DNA from: Sodalis-like secondary symbiont of Drepanosiphum platanoidis
Lineage (GTDB): Bacteria; Pseudomonadota; Gammaproteobacteria; Enterobacterales; Enterobacteriaceae
Direction: 5' to 3'
NCBI RefSeq assembly: GCF_964059955.1
Contig: NZ_OZ060924.1
Coordinates: 395,103-459,102 of the forward strand
DNA: 64,000 nt
Shown piece by piece: positions 50,405-60,412 of the stretch. The notes under the pieces are model-generated. The model had not been told where the DNA came from, did not search any database, and saw only the letters and a program-made list of their open reading frames with translations. Position 1 is the stretch's first letter; every line of letters begins with the position of its first letter. Both the position numbers and the translations under genes were made by a program.

Positions 50405-51364
50405 ATGAAAAACAATAATACTAATATAAATTTAATATCTATATCAAAAGATGAAGAAGGACAACGTATTGATAATTTTTTATTTAATATTTTTAAAAAT
50501 TTACCTAAAAATATAATATATAAATTTATAAGAAAAGGTTTTATTAAGATAAATAAAAAAAGAGTAAAACCTTTATATAAAATAAAAAGTAAAGATAATA
50601 TAAGAATATTTTTATTACATAAATTACAAAATAATACAAAAAAAATAAAATTTATATCTAATAATTTTAATAAATTTAAAAATTTAAATAATTATATTAT
50701 TTATGAAGATAAATATTTATTAATTCTTAATAAACCATCTGGAATGGCAGTACATGGTGGAAGTGGTTTAAAATTTGGTATTATTGAAAGATTACGTTTT
50801 TTGCGTTCTAAAGAAAAATATTTAGAATTAGTTCATAGATTAGATAAAGATACATCTGGTATATTATTAATAGCAAAAAAAAAATCTGTTCTTAGATTTT
50901 TACATAAAGAAATTATTTTAAAAAAAATTAAAAAAAAATATTTAGCTCTTGTTAAAGGAAAAATAAATTTTTCTTTTAAAAAAATAAAAAATAGACTTTT
51001 AAAAAAAAAAATAAATAATAAAAAACATTTTGTAGAAGTAAATGAACATGGAAAATTTTCAGAAACAATATTTATAGTAAAAAAAATTTTTTCTTTTTCA
51101 ACATTAGTAAAAATAAAACCAATAACTGGTCGTACTCATCAAATTAGAGTACATAGTCAATATATTAATCATCCAATTGCATTTGATAAAAGATATGGTG
51201 ATTCTAAATTTGATAAAAAATTATCTTTTTGTGGAATAAATAGATTATTTTTACATTCATATTATATATGTTTTAAACATCCTATAAATAATTCTTTATT
51301 AAAAATAAAAGCACCTTTAGATGACAAATTAAAAAATTGTTTAAAATTATTAAAAAATAATTAA
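50405..51364 (+). CDS. rluC: 23S rRNA pseudouridine synthase RluC
   Basis: Modifies uridines 955, 2504 and 2580 of 23S rRNA in E. coli. 319 aa, E. coli length. N-terminal S4 domain (about 18-75) then the RluA-type catalytic core with Asp147 in HRLDKDTSGIL and GRTHQIRVH. RluC is favoured over RluD by its position divergent to rne and next to rpmF, as in E. coli. Confidence 0.94.
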   Translation: MKNNNTNINLISISKDEEGQRIDNFLFNIFKNLPKNIIYKFIRKGFIKINKKRVKPLYKIKSKDNIRIFLLHKLQNNTKKIKFISNNFNKFKNLNNYIIYEDKYLLILNKPSGMAVHGGSGLKFGIIERLRFLRSKEKYLELVHRLDKDTSGILLIAKKKSVLRFLHKEIILKKIKKKYLALVKGKINFSFKKIKNRLLKKKINNKKHFVEVNEHGKFSETIFIVKKIFSFSTLVKIKPITGRTHQIRVHSQYINHPIAFDKRYGDSKFDKKLSFCGINRLFLHSYYICFKHPINNSLLKIKAPLDDKLKNCLKLLKNN

Positions 51365-51594
51365 ATTAATATTAATTAAAATTTATTTTAAAATATTTAT
51401 ATTTATATAAATAAATTATATCATAATTTCTTTCTCTTATTATTAGACTTTGATAGAATTAAATAATAAAATATTAATTAAATATAAATTAATATTTTAT
51501 TATTTAATATTTATTTTTAAATAAATATAAAAATTTAATATTTATTAAAAATAAATATATCTTTAATTAAAAATTAATTTTAGGAAAAAATATA

Positions 51595-51759
51595 ATGGCT
51601 GTTCAAAAAAATAAACCTAGTCGTTCTAAAAGAGGTATGCGTAGATCACATGATAAAATTAAAATTAAATCAATTTCTGTTGATAAATTTTCTCATGAAA
51701 TTCATATAAGACATCATATTACTAAAAAAGGTTTTTATAAAGGTAAAAAAGTTTTATAA
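51595..51759 (+). CDS. rpmF: 50S ribosomal protein L32
   Basis: 54 aa (E. coli 57). Reads [20 protein letters not shown] then [25 protein letters not shown], so it is complete apart from a shorter tail. AGGAAAAAA ribosome binding site. In E. coli yceD precedes it and plsX follows; both are missing. Confidence 0.97.
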   Translation: MAVQKNKPSRSKRGMRRSHDKIKIKSISVDKFSHEIHIRHHITKKGFYKGKKVL

Positions 51760-52176
51760 AAATATTTAAAAATATTAATTTTTAAAAAATGTATATAATT
51801 AGTATGATTTTAATCTTTTAAGTTTTTATTTATATATAAAATATTATTTTAAATAAAATTTAATAAATTATTTTATTTTTATAAATTTAAAATTATAAAA
51901 AATATTTTTTTAAATAAATTAATAAATTATATAAATTGTTTAATAATAAAATTATTAATATATTATAATTAAATTTTTTAATTTAATTTAAAATAATTTT
52001 ATTTTATAAATTTTATATATTTTAAAAAATTTATTTATTTTATAAATTTATTTAAAATTAAATATATATTTAATATTAATAATAAATAATACATAATTTT
52101 ATTTTTTTTATATTATATATATTTAAAAAAATTAAATAAATTTAATTTTTTTAAAAAAAAGAGTGGTTAATCGTAT
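51760..52176. other. Spacer at the former plsX position
   Basis: About 420 bases of A/T-rich DNA between rpmF and fabH, where E. coli has plsX. No PlsX-like peptide can be read in any frame, so the gene is gone beyond recognition. GAGTGG at 52161-52166 may serve as the fabH ribosome binding site. Confidence 0.55.
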
Positions 52177-53127
52177 ATGTTTACAAAAATTATTAGTACT
52201 GGAAGTTATTTACCAAATCATATACGATCTAATTATGATTTAGAAAAAATGGTAAATACATCTAATGAATGGATTATTACAAGAACTGGAATTCATGAAA
52301 GAAGAATTTCAAAATATTATGAAAATGTATCATTTATGGGTTATTATGCTGCTAAGTATGCTATTGATAATTTAAAAATAAATATACAAGATATAGGAAT
52401 GATTATTGTAGCAACAACTTCTTCTGATTATGCTTTTCCTAGTTCTGCATGTCAAATACAAAAAAAACTTGGAATAAATGATAGTATTTCATTTGATTTA
52501 TCATCTGCTTGTACAGGTTTTATATATGCTTTAAGTATAGCAGATAAATATATTAAAAATAAAATAATAAAATATGCATTAGTTATTGGATCTGACAGAT
52601 TAAGTTATAATTTAAATCCAAAAGATAGAGGAACATTAATTCTTTTTGGAGATGGAGCTGGAGCAGTTATTCTTAAATCTTCAAAAAAACCTGGAATATT
52701 ATCAACACATATTCATGCTAATGGAAAACATGGAAATTTATTAACTATGCCAAATTGTTTAAATATTTTTAATAAAAATAAATATATTTTTATGTTAGGT
52801 AATGAAATTTTTAAAATTGCTGTTAATATATTAACAAATTTAATTAATGAAACTATAAATGCAAATAATATTAATATTAATAAAATTGATTGGTTTATAC
52901 CACATCAAGCAAATTTAAGAATTATTTCTGCCATTATTAAAAAATTAAGAATAAATATAAATAAAGTTATTATAATTCTTGATAAATATGGAAATACTTC
53001 TTCTGCTTCAATTCCTATAGCACTTGATGAAGCTGTAAGAGATAATAGAATAAAAAAAAATCAAATAATTTTATTAGAAGCTTTTGGTGGAGGATTAACA
53101 TGGGGATCTATTTTATTAAAATTTTAA
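52177..53127 (+). CDS. fabH: 3-oxoacyl-ACP synthase III
   Basis: Starts fatty-acid synthesis by condensing acetyl-CoA with malonyl-ACP. 316 aa (E. coli 317). Catalytic Cys112 in SSACTGF, His in PHQANLRI, Asn in YGNTSSAS. First of fabH-fabD-fabG-acpP-fabF. Confidence 0.97.
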   Translation: MFTKIISTGSYLPNHIRSNYDLEKMVNTSNEWIITRTGIHERRISKYYENVSFMGYYAAKYAIDNLKINIQDIGMIIVATTSSDYAFPSSACQIQKKLGINDSISFDLSSACTGFIYALSIADKYIKNKIIKYALVIGSDRLSYNLNPKDRGTLILFGDGAGAVILKSSKKPGILSTHIHANGKHGNLLTMPNCLNIFNKNKYIFMLGNEIFKIAVNILTNLINETINANNININKIDWFIPHQANLRIISAIIKKLRININKVIIILDKYGNTSSASIPIALDEAVRDNRIKKNQIILLEAFGGGLTWGSILLKF

Positions 53128-53144
53128 TATAGGTATTATTTTTT

Positions 53145-54080
53145 ATGAAATTATTTGCTATGGTTTTTCCTGGACAAGGTTCTCAAAAAATAGGAATGTT
53201 ATCTCAATTATATAATAATTTTTTTCAAATAAAAGAAACTTTTTTAGAGGCTTCATCTATAATTGGATATGATTTATGGAATATAGTAAAAAATGGACCC
53301 AAAAAAACTTTAGATAAAACTTATTACACACAACCAGCATTATTAACATCTTCTTTTGCTATATGGAAATTATGGAAAGATCAAGGTGGAGATATTCCAA
53401 AATTTATGGCAGGTCATAGTTTAGGTGAATATTCTGCCCTTGTATGTTCTGGAATATTAAAATTTAGTGATGCTATAAAATTAGTAATTTTTAGAGCTAA
53501 TCTTATGCAAAAATCTATTTATTCAAAAAATGGATCAATGTCTGCAATAATAGGATTAAATGATAATACAGTTATAAAAATTTGTAAAAAAATTTCAAAA
53601 AAAAAAATAGTTTCAGCTGTTAATTTTAATGCACCTGGACAAGTAGTTATAGCAGGAGATAAAGAATCTGTTATTAAAGCAAATAAATTATGTAAAATAG
53701 CAGGAGCTTATTGTATTATACCTCTTTCAGTAAGTGTACCAGCACATTGTTCTCTTATGAAGCCTATATCAAAAAAATTATCAAATGCTTTAAAAAAAAT
53801 TAATTTTTATAAATCTAATATTTCTGTAATAAATAATGTAGATATTAAAATTGAAACAAAACCATCATTAATTAGATCTGCATTAACAAGACAAATTTAT
53901 AATCCAATACAATGGAAAAAAATTATACTTTATTTATCAAAAAAAGGTGTAAAAACTTTTTTAGAAATAGGTCCTGGAAATGTTTTAAGTAAATTAATTA
54001 AAAAAAATATTAAAATTATATCATCTGCTTCTATAAATAATATTGATTCATTAAATTGGTTAAAAAAAATAAAATATTAA
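53145..54080 (+). CDS. fabD: Malonyl-CoA:ACP transacylase
   Basis: Loads malonyl groups on ACP. 311 aa (E. coli 309). Nucleophile Ser92 in AGHSLGEYSALV, oxyanion FPGQGSQ, catalytic His in VPAHCSLM, and EIGPGNVLS near the end. 17 nt after fabH. Confidence 0.97.
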   Translation: MKLFAMVFPGQGSQKIGMLSQLYNNFFQIKETFLEASSIIGYDLWNIVKNGPKKTLDKTYYTQPALLTSSFAIWKLWKDQGGDIPKFMAGHSLGEYSALVCSGILKFSDAIKLVIFRANLMQKSIYSKNGSMSAIIGLNDNTVIKICKKISKKKIVSAVNFNAPGQVVIAGDKESVIKANKLCKIAGAYCIIPLSVSVPAHCSLMKPISKKLSNALKKINFYKSNISVINNVDIKIETKPSLIRSALTRQIYNPIQWKKIILYLSKKGVKTFLEIGPGNVLSKLIKKNIKIISSASINNIDSLNWLKKIKY

Positions 54081-54094
54081 TATGAGTATATTAT

Positions 54095-54829
54095 ATGAAT
54101 TTAAAAAATAAAATAGCATTAATTACTGGAGCAAATAAAGGAATTGGTTTATCTATAGCAAAATTATTTTCTAAAATAGGAGCTACAGTTATTGGAACTT
54201 CTACTACTAAAATAGGAGTAGATTTAATTAATAAAAATCTTAAATGTAATGGAATTGGTATGAAACTTAACGTTACAGATACCAAATCAATTCAAAAATT
54301 TTTTTTAAAAATTAATAAAAAATTTGAAAAAATAGATATTTTAGTTAATAATGCCGGTATTATTTGTGATAATTTATTAATAAAAATGAAAGAATATGAG
54401 TGGCAATCTGTTATTGACACAAATTTAACATCAGTATTCAGAATTTCTAAAAAAGTAATATTTAAAATGATTAAAAAAAAATATGGAAGAATTATTATAA
54501 TTGGATCTGTTATAGGTTCTATAGGAAATATAGGTCAATCAAATTATTCTGCTTCTAAAGCAGGAATAATAGGATTAATGAAATCTTTATCTCTTGAAGT
54601 TGCATCAAAAGGAATAACAGTAAATTTAGTATCTCCAGGATTTATTATTACTGATATGACAAAAAAATTAAAAAATGAATATAAAGATAAAATTTTATCT
54701 AAAATTCCATTAAATAGATTTGGAACTCCTAAAGATATTGCAAATGCAGTAGCTTTTTTAGCTTCAGATAAATCAGAATATATTACTGGAACAACATTAC
54801 ATGTTAATGGTGGAATTTATATGTCATAA
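54095..54829 (+). CDS. fabG: 3-oxoacyl-ACP reductase
   Basis: NADPH-dependent reduction of 3-oxoacyl-ACP. 244 aa, E. coli length. Short-chain dehydrogenase with TGANKGIG cofactor loop, NNAG, and the Ser/Tyr/Lys triad in GSVIGSIGNIGQSNYSASKAG. 14 nt after fabD. Confidence 0.97.
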   Translation: MNLKNKIALITGANKGIGLSIAKLFSKIGATVIGTSTTKIGVDLINKNLKCNGIGMKLNVTDTKSIQKFFLKINKKFEKIDILVNNAGIICDNLLIKMKEYEWQSVIDTNLTSVFRISKKVIFKMIKKKYGRIIIIGSVIGSIGNIGQSNYSASKAGIIGLMKSLSLEVASKGITVNLVSPGFIITDMTKKLKNEYKDKILSKIPLNRFGTPKDIANAVAFLASDKSEYITGTTLHVNGGIYMS

Positions 54830-54943
54830 ATTATTAAATATAAAATTATTTAAAATTAAATTAATAAAATATTATATTATTAATAATTAATATAATTTAT
54901 TAAATAAATTAAGTTAAATTAAGTTAATAGGAAAATTTAAATA

Positions 54944-55183
54944 ATGATTAAAAATATTGAAAAAAAAGTTAAATTAATTATTTCAGAACAATTAGGACTA
55001 AAAATAGAAAAAATAATAAATAAAGCTTCATTTGTTGAAGATTTAGGAGCAGATTCTTTAGATACAGTTGAATTAGTAATGGCTTTAGAAGAAGAATTTG
55101 ATATAGAAATTCCAGATGAAGAAGCTGAAAAAATAACTACTGTTCAGTCAGCAATTGATTTTATTCAAAAAAATAAAAAATAA
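54944..55183 (+). CDS. acpP: Acyl carrier protein
   Basis: Carries growing acyl chains on a phosphopantetheine arm. 79 aa (E. coli 78). The attachment site is Ser38 in [18 protein letters not shown]. Strongly acidic and far better conserved than most proteins here. Own 114-nt upstream spacer with TAGGAAAA ribosome binding site. Confidence 0.98.
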   Translation: MIKNIEKKVKLIISEQLGLKIEKIINKASFVEDLGADSLDTVELVMALEEEFDIEIPDEEAEKITTVQSAIDFIQKNKK

Positions 55184-55247
55184 ATATAAGTAATAATTTT
55201 TTAAAAATAGAATTATTATAAAATATCTTAAGTTTAAGGATAATTTA

Positions 55248-56489
55248 ATGGATAAATGTCGAGTAGTAATAACTGGACTTGGAATTTTATCTCCTATAGG
55301 TAATACTGTAGAATCTACATGGAATTCTTTAATTAATGGAAAAAGTGGAATTCAATTAATTAATGATTTTGATACTAAACTTTATACAACTCATTTTGCA
55401 GGATTAATAAAAAATTTTAATATAAATAAATATTTATCTGATAAAATTTCAAAAAAAATGGATTTATTTATTCAATATGGAATTGTTGCAGGAATACAAG
55501 CATTTAAAGATTCTGGATTAGAAATTACAGAAAAAAATTCTAATAGAATAGGAGTATCAATAGGATCTGGAATTGGAGGTTTAAATTTAATTGAAAAAAA
55601 TTATAATACATTAATAAATAAAGGTCCAAAAAAAATTAGTCCATTTTTTGTTCCATCAACAATAATTAATATGATTTCTGGATATCTTTCTATAAAACTT
55701 GGATTAAAGGGTCCTAGTATATCTATTACTACAGCTTGTTCAAGTGGTATTCATAATATTGGATATGCAGCTCGAATGATTTCTTATAATGATGCAGATG
55801 TTATGTTAGCAGGAGCTTCTGAAAAAGCAAGTACTCCTCTTGGAATTGGAGGATTTGGAGCTTCTAGAGCTCTTTCTATAAGAAATAATAATCCTAAAGC
55901 TGCAAGTAGACCATGGGATAAAGATAGAGATGGTTTTGTTTTAGGAGATGGAGCAGGTGTATTAGTTTTAGAAAAATATGAACATGCAAAAAAAAGAAAT
56001 GCAAATATATATGCGGAAATAATTGGTTTTGGAATGAGTAGTGATGCTTTTCATATTACTTCTCCTCCAAAAAATGGATCGGGTGCTTCTTTATCTATGA
56101 TAAATGCAATAAAAGATAGTAATATTTTACCTGAAAATATAAAATATATAAATGCTCATGGAACCTCTACAATTTTAGGAGATTTAGCAGAAACACAAGC
56201 TGTAAAATCAGTTTTTAATGAACATGCATTTAATCTTATGATTAGTTCAAGCAAATCTATGACTGGTCATCTTTTAGGAGCATCAGGAGCTATCGAATCT
56301 ATTTTTAGTATTTTATCATTACGTGATCAAATAATTCCTCCAACAATTAATTTAGATTGTCCAGATAAATTATGTGATTTAGATTATGTCCCTCATTATG
56401 CAAGAAAAGTAAAAAATATGTTATATGTTTTATGTAATTCTTTTGGTTTTGGTGGCACTAATGGTTCACTAATATTTAGTAAAATTTAA
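55248..56489 (+). CDS. fabF: 3-oxoacyl-ACP synthase II
   Basis: Elongating condensing enzyme. 413 aa, E. coli length. Catalytic Cys164 in TTACSSG, histidines in INAHGTST and [12 protein letters not shown], and the C-terminal FGFGGTNGS. With FabH as the only other condensing enzyme seen (no fabB here), it may be the main elongase. Confidence 0.97.
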   Translation: MDKCRVVITGLGILSPIGNTVESTWNSLINGKSGIQLINDFDTKLYTTHFAGLIKNFNINKYLSDKISKKMDLFIQYGIVAGIQAFKDSGLEITEKNSNRIGVSIGSGIGGLNLIEKNYNTLINKGPKKISPFFVPSTIINMISGYLSIKLGLKGPSISITTACSSGIHNIGYAARMISYNDADVMLAGASEKASTPLGIGGFGASRALSIRNNNPKAASRPWDKDRDGFVLGDGAGVLVLEKYEHAKKRNANIYAEIIGFGMSSDAFHITSPPKNGSGASLSMINAIKDSNILPENIKYINAHGTSTILGDLAETQAVKSVFNEHAFNLMISSSKSMTGHLLGASGAIESIFSILSLRDQIIPPTINLDCPDKLCDLDYVPHYARKVKNMLYVLCNSFGFGGTNGSLIFSKI

Positions 56490-56683
56490 TAATATTTATT
56501 AATTTTTAATTAATATTTTTATTTAAAATTATTAAATAAATAATATTTTTACATTAAAAAATAATTATATATAATTTTAAATTTAAATATTATTTTATAT
56601 ATAAAATAATATTTAAATAAAATTATTTTTTTTATTTAAAATAAAATAATGAAAAAATTTTAATTAATTAAGGTTTATTTATA

Positions 56684-57061
56684 ATGATTATTGGAATAGG
56701 AGTAGATATAATTGAAATTAATAGAATTAAAAAACTTTTTTCTTATAAAAATGATAAGTTTGCTAATAAAATTTTAAATAAATATGAATTTTTAAAATAT
56801 AAATTTTGTAAAAATAAAATTAATTTTTTAGCAAAACATTTTTCAGTTAAAGAAGCAACAGTAAAAGCATTTGGAATAGGAATGAGAAATGGTTTAACAT
56901 TTAATAAAATTGAAATATATAAAAATAATCTTGGAAAGCCTATGTTAAAATTTTATAAAGAAGCAAAAATTTTCTCAAAAAAAATAGGAGTAAATAAAAT
57001 TCATATTAGTATATCTCATGAAAGATATTATATATATTCTTTAGTAATATTAGAATCTTAA
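56684..57061 (+). CDS. acpS: Holo-ACP synthase
   Basis: Transfers 4'-phosphopantetheine from CoA to AcpP. 125 aa (E. coli 126). Metal-binding Asp8 in GIGVDIIEINR and the glutamate of FSVKEATVKAFG. In E. coli it lies with era/recO; here it follows the fab operon, an arrangement that groups ACP with its activating enzyme. Confidence 0.95.
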   Translation: MIIGIGVDIIEINRIKKLFSYKNDKFANKILNKYEFLKYKFCKNKINFLAKHFSVKEATVKAFGIGMRNGLTFNKIEIYKNNLGKPMLKFYKEAKIFSKKIGVNKIHISISHERYYIYSLVILES

Positions 57062-57099
57062 AATATTTATTTTTAATAAATATTTATTAATATTTTTTT
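57061..57099 (+). terminator. Hairpin between convergent acpS and rlmB
   Basis: An 11-bp perfect stem (57061-57071 with 57075-57085, loop TTT) starts on the last base of the acpS stop and is followed by ATTAATATTTTTTT. Likely acpS terminator; could also act on rlmB. Confidence 0.45.
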
Positions 57100-57113
57100 A
57101 TATTTTAAAAATT

Positions 57114-57842
57114 TTATAAAAAAAATCTTTGTCTAATTGTTTCAAATAAAATAATACCACAAGCAACAGATACATTTAATGAATTTATTGAACTTATCAT
57201 AGGTATTTTTATAATATCATTACAATGATTTTTTATCATAAATCTTATTCCATTTTCTTCTGATCCAATAACAAATGCTAAAGGTATATTTAATTTTTTT
57301 TGAAAAATATTTTTTTTTGCATTAATATCAGTTCCAATAACTTCAATATTATTTTCTTTTAAAAATTTAATTACTCTTGATATATTAATAACTTGAATAA
57401 TTTTTATATATTCATCTGCTCCACTTGATGATTTTTTAGAAATTGCATTAATTCTAGCAGACCTATTTTTTGGAAATATAATTAAATCTACTCCTGCTGC
57501 ATATGCACTTCTAATACAAGCTCCAAAATTACGATTATCTGTAATACCATCTAATATTAATATTAGAGGATTTTTTTTATTTATTATATTTAACAATATA
57601 TTTTTTTGTTTTTTTTCTTTATTATTTTTAATTTTTGCTAAAATTCCTTGATGTATTGAATTTTTAGTTTTAAAATTTATCCATTTATTACTAACAATTT
57701 TAATTGGAATATTATTTTTTTTTAAAATTAATAATATATTATTTAATTTTTTTTTTTGTAAAAAATATACTTTTAAAATTTTTTTAGGGTTATTTTTTAA
57801 TATAGCTTCTATTGCATGAATTCCATAAACAAATTTATTCAT
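57114..57842 (-). CDS. rlmB: 23S rRNA 2'-O-methyltransferase RlmB
   Basis: SpoU-family enzyme methylating Gm2251 of 23S rRNA. 242 aa (E. coli 243). Motif 1 NRNFGACIRSAYAAG, motif 2 FVIGSEENGI, motif 3 SLNVSVACGI form the knotted SAM site. Follows rnr as in E. coli (161-nt spacer). Confidence 0.96.
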   Translation of the reverse strand: MNKFVYGIHAIEAILKNNPKKILKVYFLQKKKLNNILLILKKNNIPIKIVSNKWINFKTKNSIHQGILAKIKNNKEKKQKNILLNIINKKNPLILILDGITDNRNFGACIRSAYAAGVDLIIFPKNRSARINAISKKSSSGADEYIKIIQVINISRVIKFLKENNIEVIGTDINAKKNIFQKKLNIPLAFVIGSEENGIRFMIKNHCNDIIKIPMISSINSLNVSVACGIILFETIRQRFFL

Positions 57843-58003
57843 ATTTTTATAAAACCATAATATTAATTATTAATTAATTTAAATTTAATTCTATATATAA
57901 ATTTTAATTTTTTAATTAAAAAATATTAAATATATATTATATATTTAAATTTTTAAAAAATAAATGTTATATTATATACAATATAATTATATATTATATA
58001 ATA

Positions 58004-60166
58004 TTATTTTTCTAAAGAAAATTTAATATTAGATTTATTCATACATATTTTTTGAATACGTATTTTAACTATATCTCCTAAACTATAAATAATTTTTTTA
58101 TTACTTATAACAATTTGATTAATTACATCAAAAAAATAATTATTATTTTTTAATGAAGAAGTATGAACTAAACCTTCAATTAAATTATCTAATTTTACAA
58201 AAAAACCAAAAGTAGTTATATTTGAAATAAAACCAATAAAAATATTTCCAATATATTTTTTCATAAAATTACATTTTAACCAATCATCAACATTTCTAGA
58301 AATTATATCTGCAGATCTTTCTTTAAAAGAACATTGTTGAGAAATTTTTAACATTTCTTCTAAAGAATAATTTTTTGCACCATTTAAATTATTAAATTTT
58401 AATTTTTTATGAATAAAAATATTATATTTAATTATTCTATGAATTATTAAATCAGAATAACGTCTTATTGGTGAAGTAAAATGTGTATAAGATTTTAAAG
58501 ATAAACCAAAATGTCCTATATTATTTACATCATAAATAGCTTGTTTCATAGATCTAAGAATAATAAGATATAAAATATCTTTATCTTTTCTATTAGAAAT
58601 TAATTTAATTATATTAAAAAAATCTTTAGATTTAGGATTATCTCCACCTTCTAATTTTAGATTAAATCTTTTAAGAATATTTTTTAATATAAAAATATTT
58701 TCTTTAGAAGGTTCTTCATGTATTCGATAAATAGCAGGATTTTTATATTTAGAAATAAAATATGATGCAGATATATTTGCTAAAATCATACATTCTTCTA
58801 TAATTTTATGAGCTTTAGTACGAAATTTTTTTTTAATAGAATTAATTGTATAATCAGAATTAAAAATAAAGTTAGATTCTATTTTATCAAAAAAAATTCC
58901 TCCTCGTAATTCACGTGCTTTTTTTAAAATTTTATATAAAGAATATAAATTTATTAATGAATTAGTTAAATTTTTGTTTTTATAAAAAATTTTTTTATTT
59001 TTTAATATTTGTGAAACTTTACTATAACTTAATTTAGCATGAGAATTTATTACAGCTTCATAAAATTTATAAGAAATGATAATTCCTTTATTAGAAATAA
59101 TCATTTCACATACAATACACAAACGATCAATTTTAGGATTAAGTGAACAAAGGTTATTAGAAAGTATTGAAGGAAGCATAGGAATTACCTTAGATCTTAA
59201 ATATAAAGATGTAGATCTATTAAAAGCTTCTTTATCTAATAAAGTATTTTCTCTAACATAGTAACTAACATCTGAAATAGCTACTAATAAATTCCATGAA
59301 TTATTTTTGTTTTTTTTACAAAATACTGCATCATCTAAATCATGTGATAAATCATCATCTATAGTAATTAATGGTAAATTTCTAAGATCTTTTCTTATTT
59401 TTATTTCTTTAGGAGTAACAAATTTTGAAAAATTAATATTTTGCTTATCTATATTTTTAGGCCAATCTTTAGAAAAATTATTTATATATAATAATATATT
59501 GATTATAGTATTTATATTATTTTTATATCCTAATATTTTGATAATTTTTCCATATAATTTTTTAATATTATAATTTCTATTTATTAATTTTACTGATACT
59601 ATTGAATTATTTTTTATATATTTATATTGTTTAAAATTTATAAAAATTTTAAAGTTAAATCTATTATCTTTAGGTATAACAAATGAATTATTTTTATTTA
59701 AAATAAATTTACCAACAATTGGATCATTTTGTTGTTTAATTATATATAAAATACATGCTTCTTTTTTTTCATTATTATTATTTTTTTTTCTAGCTAAAAC
59801 TTCATCTCCATGTATAACTTTTTTCATTTGATTTGAAGATAAATAATAATCTTTTTTTTCATTTTTTATTTTTAAAAAACCAAAACCATTAGGATTACTT
59901 ATAATTATTCCTTGGAATAATTTTAATTTTTTTGATAAATATATTTTTTTATTAAAAATAATAATTTCTTTATTTTTAGACATTGATTTTAAATAATTTT
60001 TTAAATTTTCTAAATTTTTTTTTCCATATATATTTAATTTTTTAGCTAATTTAGATTGATGAATAACCTTTTTTATTTTAAATAAAAAAAATAAAATATA
60101 TTCTTTACTAAGAATAGAAAATTTGTATTTTTTTTTTTCTTTATTTTTAAAAAAATTTTGTAACAT
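58004..60166 (-). CDS. rnr: Ribonuclease R, tail-less
   Basis: Processive 3'-5' exoribonuclease able to degrade structured RNA. 720 aa (E. coli 813). Helix-turn-helix-like and cold-shock domains are recognisable but drifted; the RNB catalytic core keeps its aspartates (TIDDDLSHDLDDAV). The S1 domain is present, but the protein ends just after it (IKFSLEK), so the lysine-rich tail is missing. RNase II is a less likely identity because of the length and neighbours (rlmB downstream). Confidence 0.94.
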   Translation of the reverse strand: MLQNFFKNKEKKKYKFSILSKEYILFFLFKIKKVIHQSKLAKKLNIYGKKNLENLKNYLKSMSKNKEIIIFNKKIYLSKKLKLFQGIIISNPNGFGFLKIKNEKKDYYLSSNQMKKVIHGDEVLARKKNNNNEKKEACILYIIKQQNDPIVGKFILNKNNSFVIPKDNRFNFKIFINFKQYKYIKNNSIVSVKLINRNYNIKKLYGKIIKILGYKNNINTIINILLYINNFSKDWPKNIDKQNINFSKFVTPKEIKIRKDLRNLPLITIDDDLSHDLDDAVFCKKNKNNSWNLLVAISDVSYYVRENTLLDKEAFNRSTSLYLRSKVIPMLPSILSNNLCSLNPKIDRLCIVCEMIISNKGIIISYKFYEAVINSHAKLSYSKVSQILKNKKIFYKNKNLTNSLINLYSLYKILKKARELRGGIFFDKIESNFIFNSDYTINSIKKKFRTKAHKIIEECMILANISASYFISKYKNPAIYRIHEEPSKENIFILKNILKRFNLKLEGGDNPKSKDFFNIIKLISNRKDKDILYLIILRSMKQAIYDVNNIGHFGLSLKSYTHFTSPIRRYSDLIIHRIIKYNIFIHKKLKFNNLNGAKNYSLEEMLKISQQCSFKERSADIISRNVDDWLKCNFMKKYIGNIFIGFISNITTFGFFVKLDNLIEGLVHTSSLKNNNYFFDVINQIVISNKKIIYSLGDIVKIRIQKICMNKSNIKFSLEK

Positions 60167-60412
60167 TTTTCTCCTTATTTTTAAAAAATTATATAAAATT
60201 TTTATAAAATTATTATTTATTATTTTTTATTTTTTATTAATTCATAAATATTATTTTAATATAAATTAAAATTAAATGTTAATTATTATTTATTTAAATA
60301 TTTATATTTTTATATAAAAATAAAAAAATTATATAAATAATTAAAATTTAAATATAAATAAAATTTTTTTAATAAAAAATTAATTATTTATTTTAAAATA
60401 AACATATATTTA

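Noticed and set aside
51760..52176. A plsX pseudogene
   Set aside because: The position fits, but I could read no PlsX-like residues in any frame, so I list only a spacer.
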